A stretch of 55,890 nucleotides of DNA from positions 1 to 55,890 of the forward strand of contig CAZFOR010000005.1 in the NCBI GenBank assembly GCA_964520895.1, in the 5' to 3' direction. The stretch's first letter is position 1; every line of letters begins with the position of its first letter. This DNA is from SIG350 sp964520895 (GTDB lineage: Bacteria; Bacillota; Clostridia; TANB77; SIG350). Both the position numbers and the translations under genes were made by a program. Shown here piece after piece: positions 18,030-26,180 of this stretch. The notes beneath the pieces are model-generated. The model worked only from the letters and a program-made list of their open reading frames with translations. It searched no databases and was not told where the DNA came from.

Positions 18030-18941
18030 TTGGATAAATTAAAAGTATATAATGAACTTAAAGATAAATTTAATCAGATATATTTAGACGAAAGTATGAA
18101 AAAACATACATCATTTAAAACAGGTGGAAATGCAGATATATTAATAAAACCTGAAAATGTTAATGAAATACAAGAAATATTTAATTATTGTGATACAAAT
18201 ACTATTCCACATTTAGTTATTGGAAATGGAACCAATTTATTAGTTAAAGACAGTGGGATAAGGGGTGTAGTTATTAAATTAAGTAATAACTTAAATTCAT
18301 ATAAAATTGAAGGAGAATACATCACAGCAGGTGCTGGTACATCAGTAATTGCTTTATCAAATGAAGCATATAACAATGGACTTGGGGGATTAGAATTCGC
18401 ATGTGGAATTCCTGGAACATTAGGTGGTGCAATTAAAATGAATGCAGGATGTTTTAAAGGCGAAATGAGTGATGTAGTATATAAAACTAAGTATTTAGAT
18501 GAAAATAACGAGATACAAGAAATAACAGAAAATTTACATAGATTTGAGTATAGAAAAAGTATTTTTCATGAAAATGAAAAACTAATAATATTAGAATCAA
18601 CTTTAAAATTATATAAAAAAGACAAACAAGAAATTAAGGAAATAATGGAGCATAACAATTCTGTAAGAAGAGAAAAACAACCAACTGCTATGCCAAGTGC
18701 AGGTAGTTCATTTAAAAGACCTGAAGGATATTTTCCAGGGCAATTAATTGAGGATTGTGGTCTAAAAGGATATAAAATAGGAGGAGCAGAAGTATCAACA
18801 TTACATGCTAATTTTATTGTTAATTCAGGTAATGCGACATCAAAAGATGTTTTAGATTTAATGGATTATGTTAAACAAAAGGTAAAAGAAAAATTTAATG
18901 TACAGTTAGAAGAAGAAATCCAAATAATAGGAGAAGATTAA
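18030..18941 (+). CDS. murB: UDP-N-acetylenolpyruvoylglucosamine reductase
   Basis: MurB is the FAD/NADPH enzyme that makes UDP-MurNAc, the second committed step of peptidoglycan precursor synthesis. FAD-binding segments HTSFKTGGNADILIKP (about residues 28-43) and GNGTNLLV, the loop ACGIPGTLGGAIKMNAG, and the catalytic region SAGSSFKRP (proton-donor Ser) are all present. The end EEEIQIIGE supplies the conserved Glu. The TTG at 18030 is preferred over a GTG at 18021 because AAAGGA then sits 9 bases upstream. The result is 303 aa, the usual size. Confidence 0.97.
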   Translation: MDKLKVYNELKDKFNQIYLDESMKKHTSFKTGGNADILIKPENVNEIQEIFNYCDTNTIPHLVIGNGTNLLVKDSGIRGVVIKLSNNLNSYKIEGEYITAGAGTSVIALSNEAYNNGLGGLEFACGIPGTLGGAIKMNAGCFKGEMSDVVYKTKYLDENNEIQEITENLHRFEYRKSIFHENEKLIILESTLKLYKKDKQEIKEIMEHNNSVRREKQPTAMPSAGSSFKRPEGYFPGQLIEDCGLKGYKIGGAEVSTLHANFIVNSGNATSKDVLDLMDYVKQKVKEKFNVQLEEEIQIIGED

Positions 18942-18944
18942 TAT

Positions 18945-20138
18945 ATGAAAGAATTTTTTAAATGGTTAAATCCCAATATTAAAATGAAAAGATGGCTTAT
19001 TGCAATATTTATAGGTGCAGTTATTTTCGGATATGCAATTAGCAATTTACTTATAAAGAGTGAAATAACTCTTGGTGCTTTAATAATTACAATAGTGTTA
19101 TTTGTTTTAGGTGCAAGTTTAATTATAATATCATTTATGTTTGCACAATCTAAAACATTAGAGTTAGTTACAGGTGTTAATACGATAGCAGAAAGTTTAA
19201 ATAATAATGAACTTGCAAGACTTTTTAAAGATAAAAATCTGTATGAAAAGAATCCAAAGGTATGTATAATTGGGACAGGAATAGGTGTTTCAAGTATAAT
19301 AGAAAGTGCAAAAAAATATTCGAATAATATTTCGGTCCTAACACCTTTTTATGAAAATGATATTAAAAATTCAATAATTAGTTTGTCAACAAATACTGAT
19401 TTAATGAAACATTTATTTGAAAATGGATATATGCTTAAACAAATTGAAAGTTTTAAAAATGAATTTGGTAATTATGAAGAAGGTTTAAATAAATTATCAA
19501 GTATATTGAGTTTAAATGGCAATGTTATACCACTTACATTTGATGATATATCATATAAGGTGAAATTGTCAGATGGGATAGAGCTTTCTAGTAATAATGA
19601 CGATATTGCAAAAATCAATGTTGAAAGAGGGACAAGTATTAAAGAGTTGTTTTTAGAAAATAGTTGTAAATTAACCGAAAATGCAAAACTAGCTATTAGA
19701 AAAGCTGATATTATAATATTTGCACCATGTAAATTATACAGTGAATTAATTCCAATGCTAAAAATTGATGACCTAGATAAATTATGTAAAAAAGCTAAGG
19801 CTAAAATTGTATACTTTAATAACATTGTTACTGTATCTGGTGAAACCACTTTTTATGATGTATTTGACCATATACAAGCCATATATGATAATACTGAAAA
19901 GAATTTTATTAATTATTGTGTATGTGATAAAGGAAACATTTCATTTAAAAGAATTGTTGAAGAATATGATAATTCTACAACTGAACCAGTAAAATACAAT
20001 AAAGACAAATTTGAAGAATCAAAAATAAAAGTATATTATAAAGATTTAGCTATAATTGATACAAATAACGATATAGTATATAATTCAAAAAAAGTATCAA
20101 ATGTACTTGCAGATATATTATCAAATAATAAAAAATAA
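18945..20138 (+). CDS. YvcK-like (UPF0052/CofD-fold) protein with lost motifs
   Basis: The C-terminal half aligns by eye with YvcK: ADIIIFAPCKLYSELIPML corresponds to ADLIIIGPGSLYTSILPNL, and VTVSGET followed by DHIQAI to MTQPGET followed by DHVKAL. But the N-terminal nucleotide/substrate loops are altered: GGGTG is GTGIG, and the hallmark VADDGGSSGRLR is replaced by LTPFYENDIKNS. Two membrane helices (about residues 17-36 and 42-66) precede the domain, as in many clostridial YvcK proteins. It lies 3 bp after murB, the usual clostridial neighbourhood, but rapZ and whiA are absent. I read it as a diverged paralogue that may bind no UDP-sugar. Confidence 0.75.
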   Translation: MKEFFKWLNPNIKMKRWLIAIFIGAVIFGYAISNLLIKSEITLGALIITIVLFVLGASLIIISFMFAQSKTLELVTGVNTIAESLNNNELARLFKDKNLYEKNPKVCIIGTGIGVSSIIESAKKYSNNISVLTPFYENDIKNSIISLSTNTDLMKHLFENGYMLKQIESFKNEFGNYEEGLNKLSSILSLNGNVIPLTFDDISYKVKLSDGIELSSNNDDIAKINVERGTSIKELFLENSCKLTENAKLAIRKADIIIFAPCKLYSELIPMLKIDDLDKLCKKAKAKIVYFNNIVTVSGETTFYDVFDHIQAIYDNTEKNFINYCVCDKGNISFKRIVEEYDNSTTEPVKYNKDKFEESKIKVYYKDLAIIDTNNDIVYNSKKVSNVLADILSNNKK

Positions 20139-20156
20139 TATATAGGAGGTATTTTT

Positions 20157-20672
20157 ATGAAAAGGAAAATTGTTATTTGTATTTTGGTAATTATTATTTT
20201 AGGTTTATTATCTAATTTAATTTATATGTTGTTTTTTGATGATGTTAAAATAGTTCAGCAATCATCATCAAAGATAGCTTATCCAAAAGTTAAATCGACT
20301 ACTATTGTAACACATAATTATTTTGGTAACATTACTAATCCAATAACAAGAATAAATAGTGTTAATGATCTTAATACATATACACAAGAGTTTGATGATG
20401 ATGAGTTAAAGAAAAAGCTAAATGAATATGATGATAAATATTTTAATACAAGAGTGTTAATTATAGTTGCTATTCAAGAAAATAGTGGCTCAAATTATAA
20501 TAGTGTTGATGATGTTGTAATTGTTGAAGACAATATTTTAAACATATTAACTAAAAGGAATGTACCAGAAGTAGGAACAATGGATATGGCTATGAATTAT
20601 TTAATTATAGAGATTCATAAATTATCAATGGAAAATATTAATGAAATAACATTAAATGGGACATTTATGTAA
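20157..20672 (+). CDS. Hypothetical membrane-anchored protein, 171 aa
   Basis: A Lys/Arg start and one N-terminal hydrophobic helix (residues 4-27) are followed by an extracytoplasmic-looking domain of about 140 residues. No lipobox Cys and no recognised motif. TAGGAGGT lies at good spacing before the ATG, 18 bp after the YvcK-like gene, so it is probably the last gene of the murB transcript. It may be a small surface protein that works with the YvcK-like protein; this is inferred only from position. Confidence 0.7.
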   Translation: MKRKIVICILVIIILGLLSNLIYMLFFDDVKIVQQSSSKIAYPKVKSTTIVTHNYFGNITNPITRINSVNDLNTYTQEFDDDELKKKLNEYDDKYFNTRVLIIVAIQENSGSNYNSVDDVVIVEDNILNILTKRNVPEVGTMDMAMNYLIIEIHKLSMENINEITLNGTFM

Positions 20673-20690
20673 TAGATAGTTATATAATTT

Positions 20691-20725
20691 TTCAGACAAA
20701 TTGCATACGTCCCCATTTGTCTGAA
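20691..20725. repeat. Palindromic dispersed repeat, copy 1
   Basis: A perfect 11-bp inverted repeat TTCAGACAAAT / ATTTGTCTGAA encloses the 13-nt loop TGCATACGTCCCC. The central 33 nt match the element before dxs (49352-49385, - strand) at about 30 of 33 positions. It lies 22 bp upstream of the debranching-enzyme start, in the same orientation relative to the downstream gene as the dxs copy. It resembles REP-type elements with a GGGGACG core. Confidence 0.75.
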
Positions 20726-20747
20726 TTACAAAGGAGAAGATAAAAAT

Positions 20748-22721
20748 ATGATATATACTAAGAAATATTTTAATTCATTTGAAGAAGGAACAGATAAACA
20801 ATGGCTAGTAACAAATGGTATAGGAGGGTTTGCATCATCTACTATTGTAGGTTGCAATACTAGAAAATATCATGGACTGTTAATAGGTCCTAAACAAATA
20901 CCATATATGAGAACATATTATGTTTCAAAATTAAATGAAACAGTTATAATTGATGATGTTAGTTATGATATATCTACTAATGAATGTGATGGATATATTT
21001 CAAAAGGATATCAATATCAAACAAGTTTTGAAAAAGAATATTTCCCAACATTTGAATATACAGTTAAAGATATAACTATAAAAAAACAAATATCTATGGT
21101 TTATCTAGAAAATACAACAGTTATTAAATATGTTATTGAAAATAAAGGGAAACAAGCTAAAATGGAGTTTTGTCCATTAGTTAATTATAGAGATTTCCAT
21201 AGTACTAATAATCAATTTGTGGAATTTTCACAAATTGAATTTGATGAAACTGATAATAAAAGTAATATTAAAATAATATATGACACAGAAAACAATTTAT
21301 ATATTAATTCAAATTGTAATGAGTATTTAGAGTTTAAAGATACAAATTTCAATAATATGTATTATAGAGTAGAACAGCAAAGAGGACTAGATTGTATTGA
21401 AAATCATTTTATTCCAGGTGTGTTTACAGCTATGCTTCCAGAAAAAGAAACAATTGAAATATATTTTAGATTAAGCACACATTATAAAAAAGATATTGAT
21501 TTAGATTATATAGATAATGTTTTTCAATATGAAAAATTAAGACAAATTGAGTTAGTTGAAAAAGCTAGATTAAATGACCAATATGCTAATAAATTAGTAG
21601 TTGCAGCAGATCAGTTCGTTATAAAAGAAGATGATGATGAATACGGAATAATAGCAGGATATCCATGGTTTGACGAATGGGGTAGAGATACTTTTATTGC
21701 TTTTGAAGGCTTATTACTTGTAACTAAAAGATTTGATATAGCCAGAAGTGTGTTGTTATCTAATGTAAAACATATAAAAGATGGAATTATGCCAAATACA
21801 TTTAATAATTACACAGGTGAAGGGTTATATAATTCAGTTGATGCAGGTCTTTGGTTTTTTGAAGCTGTATATAGATATATAAAATATACTAATGATTATG
21901 ATTTTGTTATAAAACATTTGTATAAGCAAATGGATAATATTATTATGTCATATTTTGATGGTACATTATATAACATTCATATTGACCATAATGATGGGTT
22001 ACTAGTAAGTGGTACACCTGAGCTTCAATTAACTTGGATGGATGCAAAGGTTGGAGATTATGTAGTTACACCTAGAAATGGTAAATGTGTTGAAATTAAC
22101 GCACTTTGGTATAATGCATTAGAAATAATGTTAGAAATAACTGAAAAAGAATTTGGCAAATCTAAACAATATAGTTTATATAAAAGGTTAGCAGATAGAT
22201 GTAAGACTTCTTTTGAAGAAAAATTTTGGAATGAGAGTAGAAATTGTTTATATGATGTTATTGAACCATATAGTAATGACATAAGACCTAATCAAATAAT
22301 GGCTGTTTCACTATCTTTCCCTATATTTGATACAAATAAAGCTAAAATAATGGTAGATACTGTTCAGGAATATTTATATACACCATATGGACTTAGAACA
22401 TTATCTGTTTATGATAAAAAATATATAGGCAAATATTATGGTGATAATTTATCTCGTGATAAAGCTTATCATCAAGGTACAGTATGGACATGGCTTATGT
22501 CAGAGTTTGTAATTGGTTTTTGTAGAGTAAATGGATATAGTTTAACTGATAGAAAAAGATGGATAAATTATTTAGATGTTATAAAAGAAAATTTAGTTGA
22601 TGATTGTATTGATTCAATATCTGAGATATTTGATGGAGATTATCCTCATAGACCAAATGGAGCATATGCACAAGCTTGGAGTGTAGGTAATATTCTTAAA
22701 CTATTTAGTGAAGTAGAATAG
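20748..22721 (+). CDS. Glycogen debranching enzyme (amylo-alpha-1,6-glucosidase family)
   Basis: This family removes alpha-1,6-linked glucose at branch points of glycogen-like glucans. The N-terminal domain starts with KQWLVTNGIGGFASSTIVG and contains NTRKYHGLL (residues 35-43), both typical of the bacterial GDE N-domain. The C-terminal (alpha/alpha)6 barrel carries AGYPWFDEWGRDTFIAFEG (about residues 302-320), with the conserved catalytic-site Asp, and YHQGTVWTWL and GAYAQAWSVG near the end. Length of 657 aa is usual. GGAGAAG precedes the ATG. No other glycogen gene is nearby, so it appears to be a stand-alone unit. Confidence 0.92.
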   Translation: MIYTKKYFNSFEEGTDKQWLVTNGIGGFASSTIVGCNTRKYHGLLIGPKQIPYMRTYYVSKLNETVIIDDVSYDISTNECDGYISKGYQYQTSFEKEYFPTFEYTVKDITIKKQISMVYLENTTVIKYVIENKGKQAKMEFCPLVNYRDFHSTNNQFVEFSQIEFDETDNKSNIKIIYDTENNLYINSNCNEYLEFKDTNFNNMYYRVEQQRGLDCIENHFIPGVFTAMLPEKETIEIYFRLSTHYKKDIDLDYIDNVFQYEKLRQIELVEKARLNDQYANKLVVAADQFVIKEDDDEYGIIAGYPWFDEWGRDTFIAFEGLLLVTKRFDIARSVLLSNVKHIKDGIMPNTFNNYTGEGLYNSVDAGLWFFEAVYRYIKYTNDYDFVIKHLYKQMDNIIMSYFDGTLYNIHIDHNDGLLVSGTPELQLTWMDAKVGDYVVTPRNGKCVEINALWYNALEIMLEITEKEFGKSKQYSLYKRLADRCKTSFEEKFWNESRNCLYDVIEPYSNDIRPNQIMAVSLSFPIFDTNKAKIMVDTVQEYLYTPYGLRTLSVYDKKYIGKYYGDNLSRDKAYHQGTVWTWLMSEFVIGFCRVNGYSLTDRKRWINYLDVIKENLVDDCIDSISEIFDGDYPHRPNGAYAQAWSVGNILKLFSEVE

Positions 22722-22735
22722 AAAGAGGTGTTATT

Positions 22736-23209
22736 ATGAAAAGAAAAATATTTATTGTAGCAATTATTGTAATGATGTTTGTATCTAGTTTGGGATATGC
22801 ATTTGTAATACCTCAACCAACTTCACCAATCCCATATATAGAAATGCAAGAATACGAACCTAAAGGGTGTTTTATAGGTATTACTTTGGTAATTTTACTT
22901 ATTGTAAAAGTATTAATTAGCATTATAATGAAAATTAAGAATATAAAAATCATTATTTTAGCAAATATTATTGCATTGATTTTAGTAAATATTATTTTTT
23001 GTGTATTACAAAATAATATACAACCAACTTTTATTATTTCATCATTATTAGTATTAATTATAGAAATGTTAATATATTTAAAATGTATTAAAAATGTATC
23101 AAAAAAGAAAATAATAATATATGCAATTATAGCTAATTTAATTACACTTGTTTTATTTATTTTAATAGAGAATTTATGCCATGTCTTTATTAGGATACCA
23201 TTAATTTAA
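22736..23209 (+). CDS. Small polytopic membrane protein, 157 aa
   Basis: The product begins with a signal-like helix (residues 4-25), then a short Pro-rich outside loop (VIPQPTSPIPYIE), then four further hydrophobic segments between about residues 43 and 157. I recognise no family. GAAAGAGGTG lies before the ATG, 14 bp behind the debranching enzyme and 15 bp ahead of ruvC, so it probably shares their transcript. Confidence 0.7.
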   Translation: MKRKIFIVAIIVMMFVSSLGYAFVIPQPTSPIPYIEMQEYEPKGCFIGITLVILLIVKVLISIIMKIKNIKIIILANIIALILVNIIFCVLQNNIQPTFIISSLLVLIIEMLIYLKCIKNVSKKKIIIYAIIANLITLVLFILIENLCHVFIRIPLI

Positions 23210-23224
23210 GAAAGAGGTAAATAA

Positions 23225-23722
23225 ATGTTAATATTAGGAATAGACCCTGGGTTTGCAATAACAGGTTATTCAATTATAAGATATGAAAAAAATAATTTTA
23301 AATTACTTGATTTTGGAGCAGTTAATACATCAAAAGAAATGCCTTTTCCAAAAAGATTACAAGCGATTTATGATAAAGTAACTGAGTTAATTAACACATA
23401 TAATCCAGATTATGTATCAATAGAACAATTATATTTTAACCAAAATGTTAAAACAGCTATTGCAGTTGCACAAGGTAGGGGAACAGTAGTACTTGCAGCA
23501 GCAAAAACAGATAAACCAATTTATGAATATACACCACTTCAAATAAAACAAGCTGTTGTAGGCTATGGACGAGCAGATAAAAAACAAGTTAGTCAAATGG
23601 TTAAAGCAATATTAAAATTAGAAAGTGTACCTAAATTAGATGATATTACAGATGCTATGGCAGTTGCTATATGTCATGCACATTCATATAACATTAATAT
23701 TAGATTAGAAATGAAACAATAG
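23225..23722 (+). CDS. ruvC: Holliday junction resolvase RuvC
   Basis: RuvC is a dimeric endonuclease that cuts Holliday junctions in concert with RuvAB. The catalytic acidic residues are in place: Asp in LGIDPGFAITGYS (residue 6), Glu in SIEQLYF (about residue 66), and the DD pair in LDDITDAMAVA (about residues 138 and 141). At 165 aa it is full length. ruvA and ruvB are not adjacent. It lies 10 bp ahead of holA, a DNA-replication gene. Confidence 0.97.
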   Translation: MLILGIDPGFAITGYSIIRYEKNNFKLLDFGAVNTSKEMPFPKRLQAIYDKVTELINTYNPDYVSIEQLYFNQNVKTAIAVAQGRGTVVLAAAKTDKPIYEYTPLQIKQAVVGYGRADKKQVSQMVKAILKLESVPKLDDITDAMAVAICHAHSYNINIRLEMKQ

Positions 23723-23732
23723 GAGATATATT

Positions 23733-24770
23733 ATGGGTATAAATGCTAAACTAGATAATTTAATAAACAATAAAGAGGTATTTGGTAAAGTATTTTTATT
23801 TTATGGTGAAGAAAAATATTATAGAGATACATATATTAACAAAATAAGGCGCATTTTTGGTGATTTATTAAAAGGTATAAACTATATCATATTAGATGAT
23901 ACAAACGTTTTAAATCTAATTTCTGAGGCAAATACACCTGCGTTTGGATATGAAAACAAATTAATTATTGTTAATAATTCTAAAATATTTATGGCAAAAA
24001 GAAGTAAAAAAGATGAAAATAATACAAAAGAAGTTGAAACTGAAAGTATAAGTAATGTAGATGCTGATATAATTAGTTTTCTTGAAAATGAAATACCTAG
24101 TAATGTAACTATTATTTTTAATGAAGAAGATGTTACTAAAACTAAGAAAACATACAAATTATTAGATAAAAAAGGTGTTGTTAATGAATTTAAAAAATTA
24201 AGTGAAAACGATATTGTAAGTTATGTTATTAATCTATGTAAAAAATATGGTGTTTTAATTGATAAATCAACTGCTACATATTTTGTTAATGTTGTTTCAA
24301 ATAATATGGATGATGTAATTAACGAAATTAGGAAACTAATTGAATATACAGGAAAAGATAAAGAAATCACAAAACAGTCTATTGATTTAATTACAACAAA
24401 ACAAATTGAGGCAGTTATATTTGATTTGACAGATTATTTAGGTAAAAGGGATATAAAAAAATCGATTCAATTATTAGATGATTTGATATATCAAAAAGAA
24501 CCACTTCAAAAAATATATATAATGATATATAAACACTTCAAAAATCTTTATTTGATAAAAACAGCTCAAGAGCAGAAAATAAACAATGTTAATGAACAAT
24601 TAGGTTTACATCCTTTTGTTTTTAATAAATGTGTTTATCAAACTAATAATTATGCAACAAGGGAATTAACTAGAATATATAAAGATTTTATGCAAATAGA
24701 TATTGATAATAAATCTGGTAATATTGATTTGTATACAGGTATAATTAATGTTATGTGTAGTATAAAATAA
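23733..24770 (+). CDS. holA: DNA polymerase III delta subunit
   Basis: HolA is the wrench subunit of the clamp loader that opens the beta clamp. The 345-aa length and the N-terminal segment VFLFYGEEKYYRDTYINKIR fit the family. A weakly conserved AAA+-like middle part and the C-terminal helical collar region (KEPLQKIYIMIYKHFKNLYLIK) are seen. Residues 90-112 form an extra polar, acidic loop (KRSKKDENNTKEVE). AGGAGATA lies before the ATG. Assignment is by overall pattern, as the family is poorly conserved. Confidence 0.88.
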   Translation: MGINAKLDNLINNKEVFGKVFLFYGEEKYYRDTYINKIRRIFGDLLKGINYIILDDTNVLNLISEANTPAFGYENKLIIVNNSKIFMAKRSKKDENNTKEVETESISNVDADIISFLENEIPSNVTIIFNEEDVTKTKKTYKLLDKKGVVNEFKKLSENDIVSYVINLCKKYGVLIDKSTATYFVNVVSNNMDDVINEIRKLIEYTGKDKEITKQSIDLITTKQIEAVIFDLTDYLGKRDIKKSIQLLDDLIYQKEPLQKIYIMIYKHFKNLYLIKTAQEQKINNVNEQLGLHPFVFNKCVYQTNNYATRELTRIYKDFMQIDIDNKSGNIDLYTGIINVMCSIK

Positions 24771-24797
24771 GTAATATGAAAAACATTATTAATAAAA

Positions 24798-24827
24798 GTA
24801 TAAAAACTCCTTCATTTAGGTATAATA
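24798..24827 (+). promoter_or_regulatory. Possible forespore (SigG/SigF-type) promoter for gpr
   Basis: GTATA (24798-24802), 18-bp spacer, TATAATA (24821-24827) fits the SigG pattern GHATR-N18-CATWHTA except at the first -10 base. gpr is transcribed by SigF/SigG in Bacillus. The same -10 could also serve SigA, so this is tentative. Confidence 0.35.
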
Positions 24828-24850
24828 TATGTAAATGGAGGGATTTTTTT

Positions 24851-25732
24851 ATGATTAGAACTGACTTAGCTATTGAAAATAGAGAGATTTATAACAAGGC
24901 GAAAAATCTTGAAGATGAAATACCAGGTGTTAAGGTGGAAAGTGAGAAATCAGATGATGTTTCTATTACAAGAGTTATAATTGAAACAAATGAAGGGGCA
25001 GAGGCTTTAAATAAACCAATAGGTAAATATATTACATTAGATATTCCAAATAACAATGAAATCACATTAGAAGATGAACATAATATTTCAAAAAATATTG
25101 CAAAAGAATTAAAAAATGTTCTTGAAAATAACCCTAAAAACATATTAGTTGTTGGTCTTGGAAACCAGAAAATAACTGCTGATTCATTAGGTCCAAAGGT
25201 TATTAGTAAACTTGATATAACTAGACATATTTTGCAATTTGCACCAGAAGAAATTGAACCTAATACAAATTCTGTTTGTGCTATTTCACCAGGTGTTTTA
25301 GGAACAACAGGAATTGAAACTAGTGAAATATTGCAAGGTATTATTAATAAAGTTAAACCAGATGTTTTAATTGCGATTGATGCACTTGCTGCAAGAAGAA
25401 TAGAAAGAATTAACACTACTATTCAGATAAGTAATTCAGGTATACATCCTGGATCAGGTGTAGGTAATAGGAGAAAGGGATTAACAAAAGATACACTAGG
25501 TATTCCAGTAGTAGCAGTAGGTGTGCCAACAGTTGTTGATGCTAATACTATTACAAATGATATTGTTGATAAATTATTAGAAGATAATATTTCTGAAAAT
25601 GATAAAGAAAAAATAATAACTGAGCTTACTAAAAATAATAATTATGTTGTAACACCAAAAGATATTGATGATGCAATTCTTTCTCTATCTGATTTATTGG
25701 CACAGGGTATAAATGATGCCTTGCTTGAATAA
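24851..25732 (+). CDS. gpr: Germination protease (GPR)
   Basis: GPR cleaves the small acid-soluble spore proteins (SASP) during germination, freeing the DNA and supplying amino acids; it is a self-processing aspartic-type protease (MEROPS A25). The start at 24851 (MIRTDLAIENRE) is set by GGAGGG and the RTDLA motif of the family; a longer in-frame start at 24776 has no ribosome site. The core LVVGLGNQKITADSLGPKV (about residues 98-116) and the later GIHPGSGVGNRRKGL are characteristic. The protein has 293 aa. It implies that SASP genes exist elsewhere in the genome. Confidence 0.96.
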   Translation: MIRTDLAIENREIYNKAKNLEDEIPGVKVESEKSDDVSITRVIIETNEGAEALNKPIGKYITLDIPNNNEITLEDEHNISKNIAKELKNVLENNPKNILVVGLGNQKITADSLGPKVISKLDITRHILQFAPEEIEPNTNSVCAISPGVLGTTGIETSEILQGIINKVKPDVLIAIDALAARRIERINTTIQISNSGIHPGSGVGNRRKGLTKDTLGIPVVAVGVPTVVDANTITNDIVDKLLEDNISENDKEKIITELTKNNNYVVTPKDIDDAILSLSDLLAQGINDALLE

Positions 25733-25740
25733 AATATTTT

Positions 25741-25774
25741 GATATGGATAATACTTAAATCCATATCTTTTTTT
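25741..25774 (+). terminator. Intrinsic terminator after gpr
   Basis: A perfect 9-bp stem GATATGGAT / ATCCATATC (25741-25749 with 25759-25767) followed by TTTTTTT. Confidence 0.9.
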
Positions 25775-25804
25775 ATTAAAATTAAATTATTTTATTTTTT
25801 TCTC

Positions 25805-25854
25805 TTGACAACGAACTGTTGTTCTGATATTATATATACAAGAACAATAGTTCG
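25805..25854 (+). promoter_or_regulatory. SOS promoter with two LexA boxes
   Basis: TTGACA (25805-25810), 17-bp spacer, TATTAT (25828-25833) is a strong SigA promoter. CGAACTGTTGTTCT (25812-25825) fills the spacer and AGAACAATAGTTCG (25841-25854) covers the start-site region. Both fit the Gram-positive LexA operator CGAAC-N4-GTTCG with one end base changed in each. LexA would block RNA polymerase twice, which predicts tight repression and DNA-damage induction. Confidence 0.85.
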
Positions 25855-25867
25855 AAGGAGGTATAAT

Positions 25868-26164
25868 ATGAAAATAATAAATTTTAAAAGATTTGGGATA
25901 TTTGTAGTGGGCATAGCATTAATGGTAATGTTATTTATAAACATTATAGCTACTAATGTAGATTCTAAAACTGAAATAAGATACATAGATTTTACAATAA
26001 GTGAAAATGATACATTATGGAGTATATCAAAAATAATAAAAACTAATAATATAAATTACGAAAAAAAGGATTTAAGAGAAATTATTTATGAACTAGAAAA
26101 TATTAATGGATTAGATAATTCTTCAATATATGTAAATCAGATAATACAAATACCAGAGATATAG
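25868..26164 (+). CDS. yneA: YneA-like LysM membrane protein (SOS division inhibitor)
   Basis: The 98-aa product has one N-terminal membrane helix (about residues 9-29), a short linker, and a LysM-like C-terminal domain starting FTISENDTLWSISKII and ending IYVNQIIQIPEI. This is the layout of Bacillus YneA, which blocks cell division during the SOS response and sits outside the membrane with its LysM domain near peptidoglycan. The start at 25868 follows AAGGAGGTA; a longer in-frame ATG at 25739 lies inside the gpr terminator region and is rejected. Two LexA boxes upstream support the role strongly. lexA itself is not adjacent, unlike the usual lexA-yneA divergent pair. Confidence 0.82.
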   Translation: MKIINFKRFGIFVVGIALMVMLFINIIATNVDSKTEIRYIDFTISENDTLWSISKIIKTNNINYEKKDLREIIYELENINGLDNSSIYVNQIIQIPEI

Positions 26165-26180
26165 TAATTCTATATCTCTG
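26154..26180. terminator. Hairpin shared by the ends of yneA and the recombinase gene
   Basis: A 10-bp perfect stem CAGAGATATA / TATATCTCTG (26154-26163 with 26171-26180) contains the last codons and stops of both convergent genes. There is no clear U-tract on either side, so termination strength is uncertain. Confidence 0.45.

Noticed and set aside
24776..24850. Longer N-terminus for gpr
   Set aside because: No ribosome site before 24776, and the family starts at RTDLA; the stretch holds the promoter instead.
25739..25867. Longer N-terminus for the yneA-like gene
   Set aside because: It would run through the gpr terminator, the promoter and both LexA boxes.
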